Origin: Oscheius dolichura
Taxonomy: Eukaryota > Nematoda > Chromadorea > Rhabditida > Rhabditidae
Direction: 5' to 3'
Assembly (NCBI GenBank): GCA_932521035.1
Contig: OW051495.1
Coordinates: 1,364,001 to 1,428,000, forward strand
Length of the DNA stretch: 64,000 nt
The position numbers and the translations under genes are program-made. The notes under the pieces are model-generated. The model had not been told where the DNA came from. It did not search any database and saw only the letters and a list, made by a program, of their open reading frames with translations. Positions 35,201 to 40,534 of this stretch are shown here, piece by piece. Positions within the stretch are counted from its first letter, which is position 1, and every line of letters begins with the position of its first letter.

Positions 35201-36210
35201 AAATATTCTTTTAGATTTCATGGTCGTTATAAAGGAAGCTCCATTATTTTCATTTGTTCGGTGTTTATCGGTATCTTGAACCTACTGGATAAATTGGATG
35301 ATAGACGCGATTCATGGGAATTATGTCAGTGCTCGTTGAATAGAAATCGACGGCAACTCTTCCGGAATTCGCTCTGAAAATATAATTACAAGAACATACA
35401 AGAATTGGCTTGATTTGGCATTGGACGTCAAATATTTAGGCTAAAACATAGAAAAATGGCTTGAAAATGATCGATTTTCTCCAGTGTACCGTATCACAGT
35501 GGCTGCATTTCCATTGTCCCTTTGTGGTTCTAGCCGAACAGATTGCTTTACACACTTCTTTTGACACTGTAGCCAAATTTGTAATAGAGATTGAAGGCTA
35601 TTATTCAAAAATTGGTACTGGTACAATTTGAAAAAATAATATTGGCTTTCCTAGCCGGCATTTCATATGTTGGCCGCCAAACATTCCAAAAAAAATGTGG
35701 AAGGGACATCTTGAACAGTCGAATACCCCAACCATCCGTTTTATTTTTATTTAGTTTTAGGGAAACATTAAAAATTGAAGCAAGACGTGGCTAACTATTC
35801 ACTTCTTCACAAACACACAATGAAATCTTCACTCGTTTTCCATAATGACGGCTGCAAAACATCGGGCAGTAGTTAGTTCGCACTATCAACGTCCTTTCTG
35901 TTTACATTTCACCGGGTTTTCTGCAGTCTTTTAAAAGCGCGCCAAGAATAGCCGAAACCGTAATCTCCGCTGGACATCAGTTCCTAAAAGCATTCTCCCC
36001 TTTTCTGGGGGTCAAACTACTTCATTTTCGTTTATTTTGATCAATTTTTGGCTGTTTTACGGCTGAAATATAGTCTTACCTCTTGAAATAATCCCAGAGG
36101 AAGGTGTCATGCTTCAGGGCGTCTTCAATTCGGCTACAGTAATACATTTGTCGGAGGTAGAAGACGGAAAAGACGGCGAGGATACTGTAGATGATGAAGG
36201 GATGGCTCAT
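20238..36210 (-). CDS. Golgi-type carbohydrate sulfotransferase (Sulfotransfer_2)
   Basis: Six exons: 36210-36080, 35373-35286, 34959-34823, 34729-34589, 20755-20609 and 20556-20238. They total 963 nt (320 aa) and are phase-consistent at every junction, including across the 13.8-kb fourth intron. Residues 3-20 form a type II signal anchor. CVIPKNMST (83-91) fits the 5'-phosphosulfate-binding loop and VREPAERFLSGF (149-160) the 3'-phosphate-binding motif, with Glu where most relatives have Asp. A CFNC pair follows at 174-177. The family transfers sulfate from PAPS to glycans in the Golgi lumen. The large intron contains an antiparallel TTR gene, a retroelement and two GST exons. Whether such a long loaded intron is still spliced is unknown. 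The frame is open upstream of the chosen ATG, so a further 5' exon is possible. Confidence 0.82.
20843..21073 (+). mobile_element. TIR element family 2, copy 2
   Basis: Near-full copy: TTACGTAAC near the left end, core motifs in order, right end GGGAGCGCCCGAAACTGGGCG followed by TTTTGCC. It lies just upstream of sulfotransferase exon 5 and forms an inverted pair with copy 3, with GST exon 2 between them. Confidence 0.8.
21106..21216 (+). pseudogene. Orphan GST exon 2 (N-terminal thioredoxin-fold part)
   Basis: Acceptor TTTTTCAG at 21098-21105, then TPTGQMPYIEVDGGKLELGQ and TLTICRYLAKALDPES, then a possible donor GTACGT at 21217. This is the glutathione-binding beta3-beta4-alpha3 segment of sigma-type glutathione transferases (cis-Pro in QMPY; Q/S-x-T-I-xRYLA). 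It needs one base from a preceding exon. No exon 1 lies upstream and no helical C-terminal domain downstream before the TTR gene. A phase-matching exon 1 lies 12 kb downstream at 33342-33480. It is flanked on both sides by inverted copies of a TIR element. Confidence 0.65.
21262..21492 (-). mobile_element. TIR element family 2, copy 3 (inverted)
   Basis: Reverse-complement copy running from GGGCGCGCCCGTTTTTGG through GTGTCCATATCTCGGTCATT to TTACGTAACGTGGCGCG. With copy 2 it can form a ~230-bp stem around GST exon 2. Its frame gives a QTLTEDMLRNVAR-like peptide seen in other copies; this is repeat sequence, not a protein. Confidence 0.8.
21566..21624 (+). promoter_or_regulatory. Promoter of the TTR-like gene (AP-1 site and TATA box)
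   Basis: TGACTCA (AP-1/bZIP-type site) at 21566-21572 and a TATAAAA box at 21618-21624, 84 bp before the TTR ATG. The box is well placed for transcription starting near 21650. Confidence 0.5.
21694..21707 (+). promoter_or_regulatory. Likely spliced-leader acceptor before the TTR ATG
   Basis: TCTCCTTCAG ends at 21704, three bases before the ATG at 21708. A pyrimidine tract plus CAG immediately before the start codon, downstream of a TATA box, is the usual arrangement for SL trans-splicing of a short nematode outron. Confidence 0.5.
21708..31840 (+). CDS. Transthyretin-like (TTR) secreted protein
   Basis: Exons 21708-21855, 24372-24505, 24553-24580, 31352-31422 and 31814-31840 total 408 nt (135 aa), all phases matching. 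Residues 1-19 form a signal peptide. The rest follows the nematode TTR-52-like fold: VKGVAICNKKRAANVRVKLL, then DPNDLLSEGYTDAEGNFSLY, HIEHEC and a C-terminal GESEEC. These proteins are secreted beta-sandwich proteins; one C. elegans member bridges apoptotic cells to phagocytes, most are uncharacterised. Intron 1 (2.5 kb) is packed with repeats. Intron 3 (24581-31351) consists of a complete antisense BEL/Pao retroelement plus 7 host bases. The donor GTGAAG is built from a host G and the element's terminal TG; the acceptor TTTCAG is host sequence. The whole gene lies antisense inside a sulfotransferase intron. Confidence 0.85.
22440..23006. repeat. Large fold-back element with ~200-bp arms
   Basis: The left arm (about 22473-22680: GCCTTCGGCAGCCTACGGCT ... 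GGACACTTTCCCATCGGAC) is repeated inverted at about 22785-23003, around a ~100-bp loop. (GACA)n/(TTTG)n microsatellites lie at the arm ends. A single-arm copy occurs at 40127-40322. It sits in TTR intron 1. No transposase ORF is present. Confidence 0.75.
23033..23349. repeat. Direct repeat, left copy (~317 bp)
   Basis: Starts CACTTTCTTATAAAAATATG and ends CCAAAGTTAAGCC plus a T-run. It is repeated in the same orientation at 23570-23885 with scattered differences. The copies flank a GC-rich 220-bp segment. This could be a TRIM-like element with two long terminal repeats or a 537-bp tandem duplication; the ends lack TG..CA. Confidence 0.65.
23570..23885. repeat. Direct repeat, right copy (~316 bp)
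   Basis: Same-orientation partner of the repeat at 23033-23349, also within TTR intron 1. It shares the internal TATAAAAATATGCC and GCGTAACAGTGACGAATCG segments. Confidence 0.65.
24582..24792 (-). repeat. 3' LTR (211 bp)
   Basis: Matches the other LTR except for a 29-bp deletion (the GAAGAATCTTATG...GTGTG segment is absent) and three substitutions. The end of the Env-containing ORF runs into it. Its outer TG, together with the preceding host G at 24581, forms the GT of the TTR intron 3 donor. Confidence 0.9.
24669..29519 (-). CDS. Truncated Pol fused in frame to Env (1616 codons)
   Basis: The ORF starts inside RT, just after the catalytic box (MNLRDFVSNS). It continues through the BEL RT-connection/A17 region, RNase H (about residue 133: DASGYAYG, later RLELMA and TDSS), an HHCC integrase zinc finger (about 450-500), and the integrase core with D near 523, SDNAS near 588 and the E in GGVYERL near 622. 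A DUF5641-like tail ends near 830. From about 856 it is Env: a hydrophobic leader, membrane segments near 1000 and 1030, a second leader near 1070-1085, and a Gc-like ectodomain with SCGCAGCGCFFCCPGC near 1216. No stop separates Pol and Env. After about residue 1549 the frame loses the expected membrane anchor; a hydrophobic anchor-like stretch lies in another frame just past a six-base A/T run (24872-24877). It cannot be a functional polyprotein without RT fingers and protease. Confidence 0.85.
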   Translation of the reverse strand: MNLRDFVSNSAALNNYFRAQEEDPPPTIKMLGIPWNTVTDTLSYRLSEFNHLRCTKKTILSFTASLFDPLGHLSPLLVPLKLFLQNLWKEHLNWSDELPPELAAKWRSILRDWSPVSFKLNRCIPMDKTKPMELHAFVDASGYAYGSCIYLRYVNKDTDKLETALLFAKSRLAPKDKMTIPRLELMACLVGVRALKFVHESLKLDISEHFLWTDSSCVLGWIRSGKDQAVFVQNRLNEILNAPFSIVFQHVGTKINPADILSRGCTPSELKDSALWFNGPPFLLKSTLEIDTDLHNSIQTTLMAVEDSYPVVDQPQKILPPLVPLESVSSFSKLRTVYMMLMLFMIAKMITATSKIRLLQQFIPRLKSCPPVTSFWEFRNWIGRRIDLALIRQAQKTHPPDLKTIRLYNLEYDSRDELWRIKSRTDSIRSEMLIYLPRASLITRLWILHCHEQLSHASYTTTLAKFRTNFWSPKARSLVKSTIHHYCYKCRRHSAKPFELPEMPELPWTRMTPSRPFTHLGLDYIGPFLYRAEDNLSKKVWVLLFTCMASRAIHCEATTSLSTQHFVLALRRFVSRRGVPTSILSDNASQLVLTKSLLKEDIFKGTSLESVIWKTTVAEAPWQGGVYERLVGLFKTSFKTIAGKRMLSLEEFTTLMTESEATVNSRPLTYLAEDQEFSLIRPLDILIPGIGEDPFAISSELEDISQDPDYRIRLSSQDTIQAALLTSIRRANDFWILWRRHYLSALHDSLATEHRNPRSTADAIHPQIGDIVVIGDKTLPRTQWRLGKIVDLPTTTPIRSATVMLPNRSQIERPLNSLYPMEIRSTTSSQLTLPAPQPSQDPPRRSARVQNLPRPNYLYFISLLCLIATVTADINDVQRPFSTNCTSCELNCTARTMKFTSEESGFLHFLCLSNEDVGKRCVNTTELSEYIFPEEFVIVKKMLTLFSYKDGALVYHAEMTCPRESICTAPSCTFCLDYGSYYWTCTSRKIFILEVSFLWIILIGIFSICKLCHMGYRAIRFLIHLALWPVYTFSWLLCFGWRKFLRPVQIPRRNRRSARSQARKRHRESLLLIAIIALCLPTCSACTLSSSFQVPTEECVTTLDGEETCTVSISTILSVTPNNKLSCFTFKDDRNRTMGTLRISVPTVKLFCAEKLHFYTREHEIETVAVKRCPRVGQCHGDFCARVDVNSTLQDLPQEAVKYPGYSYCRESCGCAGCGCFFCCPGCMFYRTYARPTSRHTYVSFSCPMFRQQVRVSGNLTLTGQKPFVFYVALKPAQIKSYPNMSFSLLSNSLPPLPILSEHFLQNTLTQQTTLIPPSLVGSPIAGTAGQLQCTFDPDTCLCYPADENKMKCTCKKINYQELFKNKEKTLPLKLPGLSIYPYTTGKQGIHASISTSTAVQIQINFKGLKSSLQSFRASCNGTITAFHGCSKCNTGATGTITCFSDFNEVQAELICSTQTFIIPCSRNGTVSTVLYQSRSKDMEENCLLKCPANQMEIMLKGQLEIMEESIVYSVEAGKVSNIAPTTSDSDPSLFPVSNILGSFSLDIFWRMETLPSLYLPLPPSCSFLCVPSISNENVLGISLLSYFVFVHPIVHPLPMHNYNGLFIFRLPVGGL
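29516..30931 (-). CDS. Gag (DUF1759-type) ending in a fused RT fragment
   Basis: 471 codons. Residues 1-140 are charged and helix-rich (coiled-coil-like), then a Pro-rich linker, then the BEL-type gag core (KLKTFAGNIVEWPEFKEIFL, HRLLNCLRGNALNAIRG) at about 205-370. A first zinc-knuckle half (CLYCG, 431-435) is cut off and followed directly by the RT catalytic box region with YVDN at 442-445. The rest of the knuckle, the protease and the RT fingers/palm are missing, so a deletion has joined gag to mid-pol near 29615-29625. The stop overlaps the next ORF's ATG (ATGA). The RT coding signal continues in the other frame, so there is also an indel here. Confidence 0.85.
   Translation of the reverse strand: MTTRPGRSMSGTLRTQIGCTKGRIIKWIEKFRALQRDHPKSDPNATTAVCEEVLEEIKECKERLKDNMASLLDYHKEWKLLYREDEEERQIWQNYVDTYGDYMQTYEEAKDIVEELNSMRSRWAKVLRSKSSSGDSEQNTLRSVTPAGETFLTKEQKQALDDHFAPPAPPISPGISTPTHFDGHHPVPPMPGFYTPTAISMPLLEPIKLKTFAGNIVEWPEFKEIFLAMVGNQPLEPIVKFHRLLNCLRGNALNAIRGIHVTGANYDIACRRLEEEFGNIHAIKHKLRSNFLSFRVRTATLEETHASYIEMMQLYAQLDNCGESVKDVMYAQIIESKFPKFIMDKVFSRTDGVTPTTDVLLNLIGKIIKLQLQIERNYDDNNPFAPAQLNNLRQHKPPRQSNQDVLDLPTTPSPPRTRESGTTQPRRSISCLYCGASEQNLYVDNVLLEADNVEEAIVKFHVARRYSLKQQ
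31083..31100 (-). other. Putative primer-binding site of the retroelement
   Basis: On the minus strand, five bases after the 5' LTR, TGGCGACCACTGGAAAG begins with TGG, as expected for pairing to a tRNA 3' CCA end. The tRNA was not identified. Confidence 0.5.
31106..31345 (-). repeat. 5' LTR (240 bp)
   Basis: Reads TGAGAATG...CTTCA on the minus strand. It contains a TATAAAAGG box (31219-31227), suitable for starting the antisense element transcript. It carries a 29-bp segment missing from the 3' LTR. It is followed on the + strand by the host TTTCAG acceptor of TTR exon 4. Confidence 0.9.
31841..33341. other. Spacer after the TTR gene, inside the sulfotransferase intron
   Basis: Apart from the 44-bp minisatellite nothing coding is visible. 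An AATAAA at 31936-31941, about 95 bp after the TTR stop, is a candidate polyadenylation signal. Just before the GST exon the sequence becomes GC-richer. Confidence 0.5.
32241..32425. repeat. 44-bp minisatellite, 4.25 copies
   Basis: Unit TTGGAAATATGGTTTGGATT followed by GGG, A-run, G, A-run and TGGA. Units start at 32241, 32285, 32329 and 32373 (the last is 42 bp), with a partial copy to 32425. Because 44 is not a multiple of 3 and the unit lacks stops, all three plus frames and one minus frame stay open. The resulting K/W/G-rich ORFs are artefacts. Confidence 0.95.
33342..33480 (+). pseudogene. Orphan GST exon 1 (sigma-type)
   Basis: ATG at 33342, then YKLCYAAKRGRAEPIRAMF and VPFEDHIFDKDDWPKIKA, ending with donor GTAAGC at 33481. 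This is the first exon of a sigma-type glutathione transferase: the N-terminal Tyr and RGRAEPIR helix contribute the glutathione site. It ends one base into a codon, exactly what the orphan exon at 21106 requires, but that exon lies 12 kb upstream on the same strand. I found no exon 2 or C-terminal domain downstream of 33480. Either the gene is permuted, or these are remnants of two copies. Confidence 0.65.
34086..34316 (+). mobile_element. TIR element family 2, copy 4
   Basis: One of the best-preserved copies: left end ACATGGGCAAACGCCCGGGC, a TTACGTAAC motif, the full core, and right end GGGCGCGCCCAAAATTGGGC. A family 1 hairpin abuts its right end. It sits in sulfotransferase intron 4. Confidence 0.85.
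34317..34464 (+). mobile_element. Hairpin MITE family 1, copy B
   Basis: Inverted CTGCACCCGTAAAGTCTCGG arms, the right one slightly mutated (CGAGACGATACGGGTGCAG). Outer arms run from GGCTCGGTCCTCG to CGAGTACCGAGCC. Inserted at the very end of a family 2 element. Confidence 0.8.
35032..35173 (+). mobile_element. Hairpin MITE family 1, copy C
   Basis: CTCGGTCCTCGATAGTCCGA start, both inverted arms present, interior in the standard orientation with a short deletion. It lies in the sulfotransferase intron between exons 2 and 3. Confidence 0.8.
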
Positions 36211-36443
36211 CAGTATCCCCACAGGAAGGAAAGATGAAAAGATCCTGGTGGAAGATGGAAATTACTGGGAGAAGGTAAAGATCGAGACGGGAAGAGGAGG
36301 GTAGACTGCGGAAGGGGGAGTTAGTAGTTTGATGTGGATGTTAGACAACCGGCGGGCGAAGGGGAAGTGACACAATAGAACAAGACTAGGAGACCGGAGA
36401 GATCTGCATCAGAAGCGGGAAGAATTAGCAGGAACAGCGAAGG

Positions 36444-36664
36444 GATGGGCAAACGCCCGGGCGTTACCTAACACATCCTCAGTCAAAGTTTGTGGGGTTA
36501 TAGATTTGTGTTTTGTCGGGTCAGCTGAGATGTGAGCGGGTTCATTAAAATCGTCTTGACGTGCTCTCCAACTAGGTCTTTGAATTTTTGAAATCGACCG
36601 GGAAATGGCCGAGATACGGACACAAACACCCAACACTCCCCGTCCAAAAACGGGCATTTTCCCC
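36444..36664 (+). mobile_element. TIR element family 2, copy 5
   Basis: Left end ATGGGCAAACGCCCGGGCG, core motifs, right end AAAACGGGCATTTTCCCC. It lies just upstream of sulfotransferase exon 1, where it could sit in the promoter region. Confidence 0.8.
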
Positions 36665-36975
36665 AAGTATCTAAACTAACTAAAGCTCCGTGGTATCCGT
36701 CTGTCCGTCACCGCCCACGCCGGGCGCGCGCGCGTTCAAACTAGAGTTGCAAGTTCGACCCCAGCGGCGACCAAAACTTTTGCTTTTCTCTATTTTTGTG
36801 TTTTCTTCATCTGTCACTACTTTTGCATGTGTGAAACACTAACGACGGCTCGATTCGCATTTGTAACTATAGCTCGACCATTTGTTGAACATTTTCGAAA
36901 ATTTAAAATTCAATTGAAACGGAAAAGTTGATAGGCTGGGGGCCGTTTGTGACGCGGCGAAGCCCTCTTGTATAC

Positions 36976-37187
36976 CGTAAAACTTGTAATAGAACCTCCC
37001 TCTCCGCAAGCGCGCTCCGTAAAAATGTTTTATTTGCCTCGTCTAAAAACACTAATGCCCCCCTTTTTCATCATTTTTCTTGTATTAGTATGATCTTTAG
37101 ACCCTAGATTTAGAGGTAATAATAGCCGTACAGAAGGAAAAATAGAAGAAATCCCATAAGCAACAGAGTAATTGGCTCTCCAAATAA
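36976..37187. repeat. Dispersed repeat family 3, copy 1
   Basis: Starts AATAGAACCTCCCTCTCCGC, then AAGCGCGC. Its interior (TAGTATGATCTTTAGACCCT...) is the reverse complement of the interior of the copy at 58238. The ends keep the same orientation while the middle is flipped, which suggests short inverted termini. No ORF. Confidence 0.55.
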
Positions 37188-39796
37188 AATCTCCACTGAA
37201 CAAAGTCAGTACAGAAAGTAAAATAGGAAGCGTCAAATATTTTTATGAGATACCCGAATGTGAAAGAAGATCATGGCACAGGATAGATCAGCAGCAGACA
37301 GCCTTCTCCCACTAGAAAGGCATCCCGTTCCCTAACGAGAAAAGAACGACACCAGACATAAAGAAACTTCACGGCGGCCATAAATAACATCGTCTATCCG
37401 AGATCAAAGTGCTAGATTGTCGAGGGAGAAGTGGAAATGCTAATCCATGGAAGGCGTTAGAAGCTCGCTGTAGATATTTCTACTCTCCTACTTCAAGTGA
37501 GATATCTGTTGAGTCAAAATCGTTGGTGAAGTTGTATTTGTAAATAAAGTAAATAAGTATCTCAGCGGCTTTTGAAGTATGAAACCATTGCATTAATAAA
37601 AATAACGTTGAGCAGAAGATAATCAAATGGCATATGATAAAGAAAAATGTACAATTATTGCAGAACATCGAAATGAAGAAGAGGCAAGTTAGGACACGGT
37701 TTTCCAAGTTCTTACAGCTGAAGAAGCTCTAGTAGCTATCAAGTCGATCAGTGCCTCGGAGCACGGCTGCACAGCCACAAGTTGAAGAGCCGAGAAATTG
37801 AGAAGAACTCAATTTATTATTCAGTATTTTTGTTTTTGTAAAATGAATCTTGTAGTTTTTAATTCTTTTTCATTTCTTTTAGATCATGCTTTTGTATGTG
37901 GCCTAAATCATCATACCAAACGCCTCTTGAAAGCTTTCTCTTCTCGTGGTTTGAAAAGAAGCTTCGAAACTATACAACAAGTTTACTTTCGCGATTCCTC
38001 CCGCCTCTAAATAGCCTTCTCTACCTAAGGTCAACAATGCAATTAGCCTGTTGACAAGGGTCTATTCTCTGAAGATGCTTCCTAATTCTACGAGATGTTC
38101 TATACGTTTTTAGCCATATTTTAACCATAAGAAACATTAGACGGCTCCGAATTCTATCAATTTTGGAAAAAAATATTTTCATTTCCTTTCTGAACATTGT
38201 TCTCTTCGTTTTTTTTTTCTTCTCCCATCATTTCCTGTCATTCCTTTCTCTTTATTTTCCAAATTCTTCAGACTGGAAGGGAATCCGGCCGCCTTTGACC
38301 ATCCCCCACTCTCTATTGTCTATTTTCCCGTTCCTTTACATAACAATTAGCATATCTCGGCTTCCCCCCTTCGCAGTCATAATAAAATTTAGTCCTCCTC
38401 TTCCTTCCAGCTGACGTCTGACTATTTGCTAATTTTTGGACGGGAAGAAGTAGCCAGCCAGCGTGTCTCTCGTTTGAATAAACTAAAAGAAGTCAGCATT
38501 TATTAGCCAACAATTTTTTTTGTTCTTGAAGCTGTAAAATAATTGAAAATATAGCAATTTTAGGCTAATTTTTTTTTGTTTAAAAATAGAAAAAAACTTG
38601 GAGAAACTCTGCCAGTTCATTTGGAACAAAGACAGCAAGGAAGTAGAGCTCTAGACGCTCCGTAAAAGGGCATTCTTCCTCGTTAGTTTATAAAAAATAC
38701 GAAGGGGCACTCTCTCCCATTCCTAGAGGCTCATACATCACTCTTTCTATTTTATTTTTTGTTTTAAATTGGAGAAAAAAAGGGAAATCGTTCTCAAGAT
38801 GGTTCTTTGTATTGCCTTCGAATTTCTTTGCCTGTTTTTCCTCTGAGAACATTAGAAAGTCACGCTTGTTTATGTAAATTCTGCTTTTCAATTATGAACG
38901 GTCAATAATGAGGGGTTTATCTTTTTTTGTTTGCTTTATTGGATCTCTAAAAGAGAAGAGATGCCCTTACAACAATTTACGTAGTCTTCGTTTAATATTT
39001 TTGCACCGATTGATCTAACAATTTTTATAACTTTTTCCATGTTTTACAAACCGTATAGAAGTAAGTTATTTTAATAATGAAACAGTTTTTTGATACGAAA
39101 TGCCAGCTTTGTTCCAAAACAGGAAAATTAGCGTTTTTATCGACTTTTTCATGAAAACAAGATCCCAAAATGTTCAATATTTGTATCAGGGACGGTCTAT
39201 TCGAATTAAAACAAGAAAATAAACCATTCCAAAGTCTTTAATTCAGTCGTGCTCAACAATTCTCCCTCCAATCCCCTTTTTCTTATCCGAGAGGCCTCCA
39301 GGAACACTTCCTGCCCCCATATTCCTCTTCCTACGTGTCTCTCTCCTCATTTCACCCACTCGTTATGATTCCAACCTTTCCCATCTGCTGTCCTCCATCT
39401 GTTCTTCTCTCTTTTTTCCTTCTCGAGCCGTCCTCTTCTCTTGAATGTCAAATGTTCCTCCCTCCCCGTCCTCTGTCGCCTCCTGTGTTCATTACAACTC
39501 AACCAGAAACAAATCTTCGCGTCTTTTTGCACGGAGGAAGAGAGACAGACGAGGGGGAAGGGATTCCCTGGAGCGATCCAGTCTTTCCTATTTTGCCGTT
39601 TGTTTCGACGATTCAATTTATTCAACCGTGGTATCGTAATGTCGATCAACTCTAATTACCAATGTTTTGTTTACATAATAAGGACGAAACATTTTGGAGT
39701 TTTGTTGATTGTTGACTCCTACAAATTGGGAAACCCTTCTCCAGGCCATTACCCCTCTTCCCTTTCCCTGGTCTTCTAACTTTATCCATTTGTTTG
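37188..39796. other. No recognisable gene
   Basis: AT-rich sequence with T-runs and pyrimidine-rich stretches (38160-38440, 39240-39470). The short ORFs are Phe/Leu/Ser-rich translations of pyrimidine tracts. No splice-consistent exons seen. Confidence 0.5.
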
Positions 39797-39946
39797 GTTC
39801 GGTAGATGGTAGCCCTATCCCCTGCACCCGTAAAGCCTCGGCAAGACGAAGCTATAAAGCCGTCACAGCTTTGTAACAGTTTTGAATGAAGATGATCCTC
39901 CTGCCGAGACTTTACGGGTGCAGGGGGACGGACGATCGAGGACCAA
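39797..39946 (+). mobile_element. Hairpin MITE family 1, copy D
   Basis: Both CTGCACCCGTAAAG(T/C)CTCGG arms in inverted orientation and an interior nearly identical to copy E (TTTGTAACAGTTTTGAATGA). The outer left arm is diverged. Confidence 0.8.
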
Positions 39947-40126
39947 TCCTTTGCTAGTTCTTCTTTATCATTTGCTCTTCCAGTCAGTCTTTTTAGCCAG
40001 TAAAATTCCTCCAGAAAGCAGTCTTTTCTTCCTCCAACAGTTCATAAATCAGATATGTTTCATAAATTTCATAAAAGCGCGTCTAACCGCTAGTGTCATT
40101 GAAGAGTCTCTCCCCGTTATCTTTCC

Positions 40127-40322
40127 CAACCAGCGAGCCTTCGGCAGCCTACGGCTGTTGTCTTGTTAGAATTATCCGTTCCGACCTGTGGCGACCTTTC
40201 CGCTCTTCTGTCGACAACCGCCTGCGGCGGCCCCCGTGATTAAAAAATTAATAATCCCTTTACCGTCGGACACTTTCCCATCGGACAGACAAACACCATA
40301 GCGCTTTAATAAGAAGGGATTT
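40127..40322. repeat. Single-arm copy of the large fold-back at 22440
   Basis: GCCTTCGGCAGCCTACGGCT through ACACTTTCCCATCGGACAGA to the end of the arm (ACACCATAGCGCTTTAATAA). It matches one arm only, so it is half of the palindrome. Confidence 0.7.
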
Positions 40323-40398
40323 TCTCCACTCCTTGTCTCCCTTTCCTTTCCTTTTCCCGGTCCGTTCTCGTGTGACTCAATCTCTTCTCCGGGTAAAA

Positions 40399-40534
40399 GG
40401 CTATACCCTGCACCCGTAAGGTCTCGGCAAGGCAATGGTATAAAGGCGTCACAGCTTTGTAACAGTTTTGAATGAAGATGATCCTCCTGCCGAGACTTTA
40501 CGGGTGCAGGGGAGAGGATTATTATGGGCCGAGC
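40399..40534 (+). mobile_element. Hairpin MITE family 1, copy E
   Basis: Arms CTGCACCCGTAAGGTCTCGG and its inverse. The interior matches copy D almost base for base, so these two copies, about 600 bp apart, are closely related. Confidence 0.8.
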
